From Pseudomonas sp. efr-133-TYG-5 (lineage in GTDB: Bacteria > Pseudomonadota > Gammaproteobacteria > Pseudomonadales > Pseudomonadaceae), in the NCBI RefSeq assembly GCF_030209175.1, contig NZ_JARVSM010000001.1, positions 682,001-746,000 on the forward strand: 64,000 nucleotides of DNA, in the 5' to 3' direction. Under the pieces are notes generated by a model, which saw nothing but the letters and a program-made list of their open reading frames with translations, made no database searches and had not been told where the DNA came from. Below are positions 54,673-63,467 of the stretch, one piece after another. The stretch's first letter is position 1. Every line of letters starts with the position of its first letter. The position numbers and the translations under genes were made by a program.

Positions 54673-57089
54673 AAGCACCTGCCTGCCTGATCATCGGCAA
54701 TATCCGCGACGGTGAATACGAAGGGCTGATCGCTGAGGGCATCACGCCGTTGTTGATCGCCGACAGCCGCAAGACCAGCAAGATCGCTGATGCGAGCAGA
54801 ATCGCAGCCGTGGCGTCGTACGATTTCTCCAAGGGGCTGAGCGCGGAACTGCTCGCTCTGACGCAACGGCTGCTGGACGAACACGGGTTCACCAGCGTGC
54901 TGAATTTCCGCGAGGGTTACGTCGCGATCACCGCGCGGCTGTGTGCGGCGCTGCCCGCGCTGGCCCACCTGCACCGCAACGTGGAAAACACTCTGGACAA
55001 GGTGCTGCAGCGTCAGCGCTTCCAGCAGTCGCACAACCCGGACCTGCACGTCATATCCCGCGAAGTGCAGATCGACGACCTGTTGGCGCGCCCTGCTGAA
55101 CTGCCCTACCCGTTCATTCTGAAGCCGGCCAACCTCTACAGCAGCCTGTTCGTGCGCTGCATCCACGATCAGCACGAGCTGCACGACTACGCGCATCACG
55201 AATGGCCGGCGTTGCAGCGTTATGTGGCGGGCAAAAGTCGGGAAACCGAGCAGTTGCTGCTGGAGGAGTTCCTGCAGGGTTCCAACCACTCCATCGACTG
55301 CGCCATCGCCGCCGATGGCACGATCAGCAGTTTTCCGATTGTCGACGTGATCGCCGGTGTCGATATCGGCCGCGGTGACTTTCACCATTTCGCCCGCTAC
55401 ACGCCGTCGCTGCTGGAACCCGATGCGGCCCTGAAAGAACGTTGCCATCGCCTGGCCCATGACGCGGTGAAGGCGCTCGAGCTTTCGGGCACGTTTGCCC
55501 ATGTCGAGTTCATTCTCACCGCTCGCGGGCCGAGGGTTCTCGAAGTCGGCGCACGCCCCGGTGGCAGCCGGATTCACGTGATTCGCCAGGCCTGGGCGCT
55601 GTCGCTGGACGTCTGCTACCACCGCGCGCTGTCCGCGCAAGCGCTGCCATCGGCGAACCAGACGCCGCAGCCGTTCGGTATTGCCACGCCTTTCGCCCGC
55701 ACCGACCGACGCTATGACGGCCTGCACGGCGCCGAACGCATCAGCCAGTTGCCGGGCTTCCAGCGCTGGTACGCCTACGTCAATCCGGGCGATGCCATCG
55801 GTCCGGTCAGCAACGGCTTCCAGAACTACCTGTACATCGAGTTCAGGCAGCCCGACACCGCCAGCCTGCGCCAATCGCTGCTGGCCGTCGCCGACCTCGA
55901 CGTCTACGGCGAAAACCCGGACACGACGGACACCAAACACATTCTGCTGATTGGCGGGCGCGATTCCGGACTGGACTGGGATACGCACCATCAGTTTCGC
56001 TTCACCCTCGTCCAGCAACCTGGGGATGTGTCTGACTATCAGCGCCAGCACGCGACGCTGGTACTGACGCACGACATTGCCGATCTGCCGTCCTACCGCG
56101 AAACCCTGGAGCAACTGCACCGCCAGCGCCCCTTCGCTGCCGTGGTGTCGTTCTCGGAACTCGGCCTGCTGCCGGCCTCCCTGCTGGGTGAACAGCTGGG
56201 CATCGTGCACAACAGCCTGCGCAGCGTCGAAGTCAGTCGCGACAAACTGCTGTTCCGCCAATTGCTGCAGGGCAGCCGCTACGAATTGCCGGCCGCCGCC
56301 GTCACCGGGAGCGAGGAAGTGCGCGCCTTCGTGCGGCAGCATGGCCCGGCCATTGTCAAACCCGTCAGCGGCTCGGGCAGCCAAGGCGTCTACGCCATCG
56401 ACAGGCCCGAGGATGTCGATCATCTGCCGCTGGAGGGCAGCAACCTGATCGAGGCCTTCGCCGGCGGCGATGAATACAGCGTCGAGTCGCTGAGCCTGGA
56501 TGGCCGCCACCGGATTCTCGGCATCACCCGTAAACACACCAGCGGCGCGCCGGGTTACGTCGAGACCGGGCATGACTTTCCTGCCGGCCTTGACGACGCC
56601 AGCCGTGTGCAGATCGAACAGGCCGTGCTGTGGTTGCTCGAGCGCATGGGCAACCGCTGGGGCCCGGCGCATACCGAGGTCAAGCTCGACGGTGAGCGAC
56701 TGCACTTCATCGAGACCCAGACCCGCTTCGGCGGCGATCAGATCTGGGAAATGGTCTGGAAGACCACCGGCGTTCACCTGGCGGCCAGCACCATCGCTGC
56801 AATGACCGGCACGTCGCTGCCAGAACCGCAGAAAACCTATGCGCGCATGGCGATCCGCTACATCGAGGCCGACCGCGCGACCGACCCGCAACCCCTCCAG
56901 GCACGCCTGCTGCAACAGCCGTTTGCGCTGCGCGCGAGCCTCAACCACGACAGATTCGGCCGCCCCATCCGCCGCTCCGCCGACCGCCACGGCTACGTGC
57001 TGCTGGCCTGCAGCGACGCGGACGACCCGGCGCTCTTCAACGCTGCGATTTCCCACTCACGGTTCACCACGCAAGGACAGGCGCAATGA
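54669..57089 (+). CDS. Double ATP-grasp ligase
   Basis: 806 residues made of two consecutive ATP-grasp units. The N-terminal half (about 1-330) has PYPFILKPANLYSSLFV for nucleotide binding and VLEVGARPGGSRIHVIRQ for Mg2+/ATP. The C-terminal half (about 410-806) has GPAIVKPVSGSGSQGVYAID and HFIETQTRFGGDQIWEMV. The ExxxRxGG form resembles L-amino acid ligases (BacD/YwfE-like), which join carboxylates to amines through acyl phosphates. Two active sites in one chain suggest two successive ligations or assembly of a tripeptide-like product. It overlaps its neighbours by 4 bases on both sides. Confidence 0.85.
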   Translation: MKAPACLIIGNIRDGEYEGLIAEGITPLLIADSRKTSKIADASRIAAVASYDFSKGLSAELLALTQRLLDEHGFTSVLNFREGYVAITARLCAALPALAHLHRNVENTLDKVLQRQRFQQSHNPDLHVISREVQIDDLLARPAELPYPFILKPANLYSSLFVRCIHDQHELHDYAHHEWPALQRYVAGKSRETEQLLLEEFLQGSNHSIDCAIAADGTISSFPIVDVIAGVDIGRGDFHHFARYTPSLLEPDAALKERCHRLAHDAVKALELSGTFAHVEFILTARGPRVLEVGARPGGSRIHVIRQAWALSLDVCYHRALSAQALPSANQTPQPFGIATPFARTDRRYDGLHGAERISQLPGFQRWYAYVNPGDAIGPVSNGFQNYLYIEFRQPDTASLRQSLLAVADLDVYGENPDTTDTKHILLIGGRDSGLDWDTHHQFRFTLVQQPGDVSDYQRQHATLVLTHDIADLPSYRETLEQLHRQRPFAAVVSFSELGLLPASLLGEQLGIVHNSLRSVEVSRDKLLFRQLLQGSRYELPAAAVTGSEEVRAFVRQHGPAIVKPVSGSGSQGVYAIDRPEDVDHLPLEGSNLIEAFAGGDEYSVESLSLDGRHRILGITRKHTSGAPGYVETGHDFPAGLDDASRVQIEQAVLWLLERMGNRWGPAHTEVKLDGERLHFIETQTRFGGDQIWEMVWKTTGVHLAASTIAAMTGTSLPEPQKTYARMAIRYIEADRATDPQPLQARLLQQPFALRASLNHDRFGRPIRRSADRHGYVLLACSDADDPALFNAAISHSRFTTQGQAQ

Positions 57090-58003
57090 CCACCCATGAC
57101 ACGCTGTACCGCATCGATGGCCCGATCAGCCCGGACTTTCCGCTGATCTCCTTCTCCACCAACGTCTACGACAACCCGGCGGACATCCTCGGTTCGATCA
57201 CCGATCTGGCCCGGCATTTCAAAGCGGTGGAGTTCGAAATCGGCGAAGACGCCGAACAGGTTTTCTGGTCGCTGGACAGCGCCCAACGCGTCGCGCTGGC
57301 GCAGCAGATCCGCCACTTCACCGAACAGCACGGCATCACGCTGACCGTGCATGCCGGGTGGTGGGGCCGCCAGTACAACCTGTGCTCCCCGGATCTGGCC
57401 GAACGCGCCCAGGCTGTGGATTGCCTGAGCGCCGCCGTGGATTTCTCCCGTGAGGCCGGCGCCACCAGCGTGACCTTCCATCCCGGCTACAAGGATCAAC
57501 TGGAAAACACCGAACTGCTCGACAACCTGATCGTGGCGATCAATCAGGTCAAGGCGCGCTGCAACACCCAGGGCATCGCGCTGTGCCTGGAAAACATGGG
57601 CGGCCAGCGGCCGAAGTTTCCGGTGTTCACGGTCGAGGAGCACCTGCGCTTTCACCAGGAAACCGGCTGCTTCGTGACCATCGACGTAACCCACCTGTGC
57701 TCGTTGCTGCCGTATGGCGAGAGCCTGTTCGCCGCCATCGCCGATCTGGCGCCGGTGACCCGCCACCTGCACATCGCCGACCTCAACGACACGCACCACC
57801 AGCATCTGCCGATCGGCGAGGGCAACCTGCGCCTGAGCGATGTGCTCAATCGCTTTGCCGTCAACGGTTATCGCGGCGTGGCCGTGGTCGAAGAGTTCAT
57901 CCCGCGCTTCTCCACCGAGTACTACCTGGAGAAGGCCCTGGCCTACAAACACGGTGTCGAGCAATTGCTGGCCGGCGCGCGGCACAGCACCCATGCCGGC
58001 TGA
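57086..58003 (+). CDS. Sugar phosphate isomerase/epimerase-like TIM-barrel protein
   Basis: 305 residues of the xylose isomerase-like/AP endonuclease 2 superfamily. Probable metal ligands are Glu in CLENMGG, Asp in VTIDVTHLC, His in HLHIADLND and Glu in VAVVEEF. Such enzymes isomerise or epimerise hydroxy-keto compounds, and a few act on amino acid derivatives. It starts in a 4-base overlap with the ATP-grasp gene and its end overlaps the AzlC gene by 11 bases. It probably acts on the hydroxylated intermediate of the cassette. Confidence 0.82.
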   Translation: MTTHDTLYRIDGPISPDFPLISFSTNVYDNPADILGSITDLARHFKAVEFEIGEDAEQVFWSLDSAQRVALAQQIRHFTEQHGITLTVHAGWWGRQYNLCSPDLAERAQAVDCLSAAVDFSREAGATSVTFHPGYKDQLENTELLDNLIVAINQVKARCNTQGIALCLENMGGQRPKFPVFTVEEHLRFHQETGCFVTIDVTHLCSLLPYGESLFAAIADLAPVTRHLHIADLNDTHHQHLPIGEGNLRLSDVLNRFAVNGYRGVAVVEEFIPRFSTEYYLEKALAYKHGVEQLLAGARHSTHAG

Positions 58004-58691
58004 GTCCGCCCTGGGCAAAGCGGCGGCGCCCAGCGAGATCGTGACCGGCATCCGCGATGCGCTGCCGTTCGTGTTCTCGCTGCTGCTGACCTTCACCCTG
58101 ATCGGCATGCTCGGGCGCCGCCATGGCCTCGACCTGCCGGCCATGGTGGTGTTCAGCGGTACGGTGATGGCCTCGCCCTTGCAACTGACCCTGCTGGAAA
58201 CGCCCGCACACCTGCTGAACGCCTTTGGCGTGCTGGTCTCGGCGTTGAGTATCAACCTGCGTTTTCTGGTGTTTACCCTGAGCCTGAAATCCAGCCTCGA
58301 GGGACCGATCAAAACCTTCGTTCCGGCGCTGGCGGTAATGGCCAATGCGGCCTTCACGCTGATGTCGATCCGCAAGGAACAGCAACCGATCAGCCGCGCG
58401 TACGCCAACACCGTATGTTTCCTGCTGTACGCCGCCGCCCTGTTCGGCACCATGGCCGGTTACTGCTTCGCCAGCCTGGCCGACAACGCCGTGATGGACC
58501 ACGTCAGCGTGGTGATCGCGATCTTCATCAGTGCCTCGCTGGGCAAAATGGCCCGCGACCGGCACAGTTTCCATGCGCAATGGATCGCCGGCCTGGCCAC
58601 CGCCGCAGGCTTGCTGTGGCTGGGCGAAGTGAGCCTGCTGCTGGTGCTGGTGGTCACCGTTCTGACGAGTTATGCCTATGACCGAACCTAG
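57993..58691 (+). CDS. AzlC-family amino acid exporter subunit
   Basis: 232 residues, about five to six membrane helices, with the AzlC pattern EIVTGIRDALPFVFSLLLTF, SPLQLTLLETPAHLLNAFGVLV and ALSINLRFLVFTLSL. AzlC works with AzlD to export branched-chain or modified amino acids (4-azaleucine resistance; YgaZH for valine). The start at 57993 (MPAESALGKAAAP) overlaps the end of the TIM-barrel gene by 11 bases. In this cassette it would export or provide self-protection against the product. Confidence 0.88.
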   Translation: MPAESALGKAAAPSEIVTGIRDALPFVFSLLLTFTLIGMLGRRHGLDLPAMVVFSGTVMASPLQLTLLETPAHLLNAFGVLVSALSINLRFLVFTLSLKSSLEGPIKTFVPALAVMANAAFTLMSIRKEQQPISRAYANTVCFLLYAAALFGTMAGYCFASLADNAVMDHVSVVIAIFISASLGKMARDRHSFHAQWIAGLATAAGLLWLGEVSLLLVLVVTVLTSYAYDRT

Positions 58692-59004
58692 TACCTTCTG
58701 GCTGTACGTGCTGATCTGCGCGCTGGTTTCAGCGGTCTGCCGCTTGTTGCCGCTGGCGGTCGATGTCGAGCGGCTGTCCGGTGGCGCGCGCAGCTTTATC
58801 GACCGTCTGGGCAAATACACCTCGGTGGCGATGCTGGTCAGCCTCCTGGCAGGGTCGCTCTACCCGCTGGCCAGCCAGCACACCGCGTCGTTGACGTGGA
58901 TCGTGCCGGTGGCCCTGGCCTGGTTGCTGAGCCTGACGCGCATCAAGTCCTACTATGCGTTCCTGATCGCCCTGGCGGTGTACGTGATGCTGGCGATGCG
59001 GTAG
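58678..59004 (+). CDS. AzlD-family amino acid exporter subunit
   Basis: 108 residues, three to four helices, with CRLLPLAVDVERLSGGARSF and the conserved KYTSVAMLVSLLAGSLYP. It is the small partner of AzlC. It overlaps the azlC-like gene by 14 bases if MTEPSTF is the start, or by 20 if the ATG at 58672 is used. Last gene of the cassette; the next feature is a cobalamin riboswitch. Confidence 0.88.
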   Translation: MTEPSTFWLYVLICALVSAVCRLLPLAVDVERLSGGARSFIDRLGKYTSVAMLVSLLAGSLYPLASQHTASLTWIVPVALAWLLSLTRIKSYYAFLIALAVYVMLAMR

Positions 59005-59054
59005 GCGTCGATTGACGCGAATCCCTCGCCCATGCTCTCCTACACAACTTGTTA

Positions 59055-59245
59055 CGGGTGCCCTTCACAGGGTGAAACGGGAAACCGGTGAATCATGTGC
59101 TTTACTCTGAAGCCATGTCAGTCCGGTGCTGCCCCCGCAACGGTAAGCGAGTGAAGCGTCAGATCCACTGTGCCAGCGGCATGGGAAGGTGATGCTTGTC
59201 GGTGGGCCTGGTGCCGACCCCTCGCGAGCCCGGAGACCGGCCCGC
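59055..59245 (+). ncRNA. Cobalamin riboswitch upstream of cbtB
   Basis: Conserved elements in order on the plus strand: GGGTGCCC...GGGTGAAACGGGAA, GTGCTGCCCCCGCAACGGTA, CCACTGTGCC, GGGAAGGTGATG and the B12 box GAGCCCGGAGACCGGCC ending near 59241. It is 140 bases upstream of cbtB and should repress cobalt uptake and the cob genes when B12 is present. It also marks the right end of the inserted cassette. Confidence 0.95.
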
Positions 59246-59380
59246 AACACACAGTGCGCCAAGGCGTCACTGCACATAACAAACCCGCGGTGGGCGGGCG
59301 CTGTTCGAACCTCTGCGTGCCTGTCTCGCAGGGGTGCTCATGCGCTCTGTTCACCCGCTGACATTCCAGAGGGAAGCGCC

Positions 59381-59578
59381 ATGTCGATCATCACCAGCAC
59401 TCGCAGCACGGACACCCGCTCCGCCAGCAGCACCACCCTGAGCCAACGCCTGGGCGCCGCGATCTTCGCGTCGATCCTCGGCGCCAGCCTGGTCTACTTC
59501 GCCGGTTTCTCGCACATCGAAGCGGTGCACAACGCCGCCCACGATACCCGCCACAGCGCCGCGTTCCCGTGCCACTGA
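59381..59578 (+). CDS. cbtB: CbtB, small subunit of a predicted cobalt transporter
   Basis: 65 residues with one membrane helix (AAIFASILGASLVYFAGF) and the C-terminal His-rich signature HNAAHDTRHSAAFPCH that defines CbtB and probably binds cobalt. GAGGGAAG precedes the ATG. It is directly under the riboswitch and 11 bases before cbtA. Confidence 0.94.
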   Translation: MSIITSTRSTDTRSASSTTLSQRLGAAIFASILGASLVYFAGFSHIEAVHNAAHDTRHSAAFPCH

Positions 59579-59589
59579 GACCTACCGAC

Positions 59590-60291
59590 ATGATCAAGCG
59601 TATCGCGCAAACCGCCGGTTTCAGCGGCCTGCTGGCCGCCCTGCTGCTCACCCTGATGCAGAGCTTCTGGGTGTCGCCGCTGATTCTCCAGGCGGAAACC
59701 TACGAAAAATCCGAGCCGGTGGCGCCGGTTCACGAACACGCCGCCGGTACCGCCGCGCACAGCCATGATGCCGAAGCCTGGGAGCCGGAAGACGGCTGGC
59801 AGCGCGTGGCATCGACCACGGGTGGCAACCTGGTGGTCGCCGTCGGGTTCGCCCTGATGCTGGCGGGCCTGTACACCCTGCGTGCACCGACCAAGACTTC
59901 GCAAGGACTGCTCTGGGGCCTGGCTGGTTATGCGACGTTCGTGCTGGCGCCGACCCTGGGCCTGCCGCCGGAACTGCCGGGCACCGCCGCGGCGGATCTC
60001 GCCTCGCGGCAGATGTGGTGGATCGGGACTGCCGCATCCACCGCGGTCGGCCTGGCCTTGATCGCCTTCAGCCACAACTGGCTGATGAAGCTCCTCGGCG
60101 TAGCGATCCTGGCCGTGCCGCACGTGATCGGCGCGCCGCAACCGCAAGTGCATTCGATGCTGGCCCCGGAGGCCCTGGAAGCGCAGTTCAAAATCGCTTC
60201 GCAGTTGACCAACGTCGCGTTCTGGCTGGCCCTGGGCCTGATCAGCGCCTGGTTGTTCCGTCGCAAAAGCGCAGGCCAATACCACGCATGA
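59590..60291 (+). CDS. cbtA: CbtA, membrane subunit of a predicted cobalt transporter
   Basis: 233 residues with about five helices and the family motif GGNLVVAVGFALMLAGLYTL. A His-rich periplasmic loop near residues 45-60 (HEHAAGTAAHSHDAE) probably binds metal. CbtAB is predicted to import Co2+ for B12 synthesis. The last codons overlap the cobE start (ATGA). Confidence 0.92.
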   Translation: MIKRIAQTAGFSGLLAALLLTLMQSFWVSPLILQAETYEKSEPVAPVHEHAAGTAAHSHDAEAWEPEDGWQRVASTTGGNLVVAVGFALMLAGLYTLRAPTKTSQGLLWGLAGYATFVLAPTLGLPPELPGTAAADLASRQMWWIGTAASTAVGLALIAFSHNWLMKLLGVAILAVPHVIGAPQPQVHSMLAPEALEAQFKIASQLTNVAFWLALGLISAWLFRRKSAGQYHA

Positions 60292-60701
60292 GTGATACCC
60301 GCGCAGCGCCGACCCTGGTGGTCGGCCTGGGCTGCCAGCGAGGCTGCCCCGCCAGCACGCTGCGCGCATTGCTCGACCAGGCCTTGCAGGCCCACCAGAT
60401 CGACCTTGAGGCGGTCCAGGCCCTGGCCAGTATCGATCTCAAGTGCGATGAACCGGGCCTGCAGGAACTGGCCGCGCAACTGGCGCTACCGCTGCTGTAC
60501 TTCAGCAGCGCCGAACTGGCCGTTTACCAGCCGCGCCTGAGCCACCATTCACAGATCGCCTATGAGCGCACCGGCTGCTACGGCGTAGCGGAAAGCGCTG
60601 CGCTCGCCCTCGCCGAACAACTGATGCGGGCCCCGGCCAAACTGCTGATCTCCCGGCAAAAGTTTGCCCAGGCCACCCTGGCATTGGCCGGCGCCGCGTA
60701 A
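60288..60701 (+). CDS. cobE: CobE / CbiG C-terminal domain protein
   Basis: 137 residues. It shows VVGLGCQRGCPASTLRALLDQAL at the N-terminus and SIDLKCDEPGLQELAAQL, LPLLYFSSAEL and ESAALALA further on, the pattern of the C-terminal domain of CbiG found alone as CobE in pseudomonads. It belongs to the aerobic corrin pathway, but its exact role is unsettled. Coupled to cbtA by a 4-base overlap. Confidence 0.92.
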   Translation: MSDTRAAPTLVVGLGCQRGCPASTLRALLDQALQAHQIDLEAVQALASIDLKCDEPGLQELAAQLALPLLYFSSAELAVYQPRLSHHSQIAYERTGCYGVAESAALALAEQLMRAPAKLLISRQKFAQATLALAGAA

Positions 60702-60780
60702 ACCGCCGATAATCCCCGCCTTCGATCATGAGCAATCTTCATCTGCGCGCTCATAAACAGCGTTTTCACAGGATTCAACG

Positions 60781-61527
60781 ATGACCGTCTACTTCATCGG
60801 CGCCGGCCCCGGCGACCCGGAACTGATCACCGTCAAAGGCCAGCGGCTGATCCGCAATTGCCCGGTGATTATCTACGCAGGTTCGCTGGTACCCGCCGCC
60901 GTGCTCGAAGGTCATCGTGCCGTAACCGTGGTCAACAGCGCCGAATTGCATCTGGAACAGATCATCGACCTGATCAGATCCGCCCACGACAACGGCCAGG
61001 ATGTGGCCCGTGTGCATTCCGGCGATCCGAGCCTGTACGGCGCGATCGGCGAGCAGATCCGCTGCCTGCGCGAGCTGCAGATCCCGTTCGAGATCATTCC
61101 CGGCGTCACCGCCACCGCGGCCTGCGCCGCGCTTCTGGGTGCCGAACTGACCCTGCCGGACGTGTCGCAAAGTGTGATTCTGACCCGCTATGCCGACAAG
61201 ACCGCGATGCCGGCAGGCGAGGAACTGGGCAATCTGGCGCAGCACGGCGCGACCATGGCGATTCACCTGGGAGTCAATCACCTACAGAAGATCCTTGCCG
61301 AACTGCTGCCGCACTACGGTGCCGATTGCCCGATTGCGGTGATTCATCGGGCGACGTGGCCGGACCAGGACTGGGTGGTGGGCACGCTGGCGGATATTGC
61401 CGCGAAGGTCGAGGCCAAGGGGTTCCGGCGGACGGCGTTGATCCTGGTGGGCCGGGTGCTGGGCAGCGAGGTGTTCAGCGAGTCGTCGCTGTATCGCGCC
61501 GGGCATGCGCATCTCTACAGGCCCTGA
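60781..61527 (+). CDS. cobM: Precorrin-4 C(11)-methyltransferase
   Basis: 248-residue SAM-dependent tetrapyrrole methylase converting precorrin-4 to precorrin-5. Features: VYFIGAGPGDPELITVKGQRLI, AGSLVP, DVARVHSGDPSLYGAIGEQ, PGVTATAACAALLGAELTLP and YADKTAMPAGEEL. It is the last gene of the riboswitch-controlled unit and is closed by a bidirectional terminator at 61556-61586. Confidence 0.96.
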   Translation: MTVYFIGAGPGDPELITVKGQRLIRNCPVIIYAGSLVPAAVLEGHRAVTVVNSAELHLEQIIDLIRSAHDNGQDVARVHSGDPSLYGAIGEQIRCLRELQIPFEIIPGVTATAACAALLGAELTLPDVSQSVILTRYADKTAMPAGEELGNLAQHGATMAIHLGVNHLQKILAELLPHYGADCPIAVIHRATWPDQDWVVGTLADIAAKVEAKGFRRTALILVGRVLGSEVFSESSLYRAGHAHLYRP

Positions 61528-61555
61528 ACAGCCTGCGACGTTTTTCCTTACCCAA

Positions 61556-61586
61556 TAAAAAACGGCGCTCACGGGGCGCCGTTTTT
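61556..61586. terminator. Bidirectional terminator between cobM and nfuA
   Basis: AAAAAACGGCGC pairs with GCGCCGTTTTT around a short loop, with an A-run on the left and a T-run on the right. It can therefore stop both the rightward cobM and the leftward nfuA transcripts. Confidence 0.9.
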
Positions 61587-61609
61587 CATGTCCGCAGTGC
61601 ACACCTTAC

Positions 61610-62251
<642 letters not shown>

Positions 62252-62282
62252 CTAGTATTTACGTAGGAATAGTTCGCATCGC

Positions 62283-63284
62283 TCAGTTCGTCGGTTTGCC
62301 GTCGATGCTTGCCTTGAGCCACTGGTAACTGCGCTTTTCCACCCACTGGTAGCTGAACCAGGAGCCCACGCCAATCGCCAGCGCGCACAGGATGAACATC
62401 AGGTACGGGTTGATTCCGTACGCGCGCGCGAGGAACCCGCCCGCCGACAACACCAGAACGTGCATCAGGTACACCGAGTACGAGCAGTCGCCAAGCAGTT
62501 TGAGCACACGGTTACCCTCGACGTAACGCTCCAGCGCCATGCACGCCATGACCAGCACGGCGCTCGGCACACCCCAGTTCAACAACCGAGGCGCCGGCGG
62601 CAAGTGATAGATCGCCAGCAGCGCTGCGCCGATCCCGAGGATCGGCAGCCACAGGCCGGGACCGATCCAGCCCCGGCGATAAAGCATGCCGATGCCGATT
62701 CCGAGGAGAAACTCGTAGACGATGTCCGAGCGATAGAACGTGCTGACCCAGCCAAACCCTGTCCACGCCTGACAAACGGCAAACAGCAGCGCCGCCACCA
62801 CCAACAGCCGTACCTGCAGGCGAAACAGCAGCGCCCAGGCAAACAGCACGTAGAAAAGCATTTCGTAGTTGAGGGTCCAACCGACGTTCAGGGTCGGATA
62901 AATGCCGTAGCCGCCCGGGTTCTGCGTAGGAATAAACAGCAGCGACAGCAGGAAATGCCCCCAGTCGACGCTCTGATCCGGTAACAGCGGCCGGGCGAAC
63001 ACCACCAACAGCGCCATCAACAGGGTGTACAGCCAATACGCCGGCACGATGCGGAACAGCCGATACAGCAGAAATCGCCCGGGCGGCAGGTCTTTGCCCT
63101 CGGTGGACAGGAAGATCACCAGACCGCTGATGACAAAGAAGATATCGACCCCGACGGCACCCTTGTCGATGAACAACTGCCCGATCGGCCCGCGCGCCTT
63201 GAAGTCGAAGAAAATCTGCATGAAGTGGTGACAGACCACGGTCCACGCCGCAAACGCACGCAGGGCCTGCACTGAAATCAACAT
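62283..63284 (-). CDS. Acyltransferase-3 family membrane protein
   Basis: 333 residues with about ten membrane helices. The catalytic His in WTVVCHHFMQIFF and the motif GVDIFFVISGLVIFLST are family hallmarks. RLFRIVPAYWLYTLL follows. These proteins move acyl groups onto exopolysaccharide, lipopolysaccharide or other surface sugars. The acceptor is not known, and no glycan gene is adjacent. The ORF begins MLISVQALRAFAAW at 63284. Confidence 0.9.
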   Translation of the reverse strand: MLISVQALRAFAAWTVVCHHFMQIFFDFKARGPIGQLFIDKGAVGVDIFFVISGLVIFLSTEGKDLPPGRFLLYRLFRIVPAYWLYTLLMALLVVFARPLLPDQSVDWGHFLLSLLFIPTQNPGGYGIYPTLNVGWTLNYEMLFYVLFAWALLFRLQVRLLVVAALLFAVCQAWTGFGWVSTFYRSDIVYEFLLGIGIGMLYRRGWIGPGLWLPILGIGAALLAIYHLPPAPRLLNWGVPSAVLVMACMALERYVEGNRVLKLLGDCSYSVYLMHVLVLSAGGFLARAYGINPYLMFILCALAIGVGSWFSYQWVEKRSYQWLKASIDGKPTN

Positions 63285-63467
63285 GACCGGCTCCCGTCCA
63301 CGCCTCTGAAAACCACCGCCAGCCCCTTGCAGGGCTGAGCTTGCTCGCGGTGGCGACGTTTCAGGCGAGCTTCATCATGAATGCCCTGACGCCATCACGA
63401 GCAGGCTCGTGCCTGCAGGTTTTTGCGGTGCTACCAGAGTCTCGGACAGCAGGCCGGCCTCAAACGA
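63285..63467. other. Spacer between the acyltransferase and cti genes
   Basis: 183 bases with no recognised feature apart from a short GAGCAGGCTC palindrome at about 63399-63408. Confidence 0.4.
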
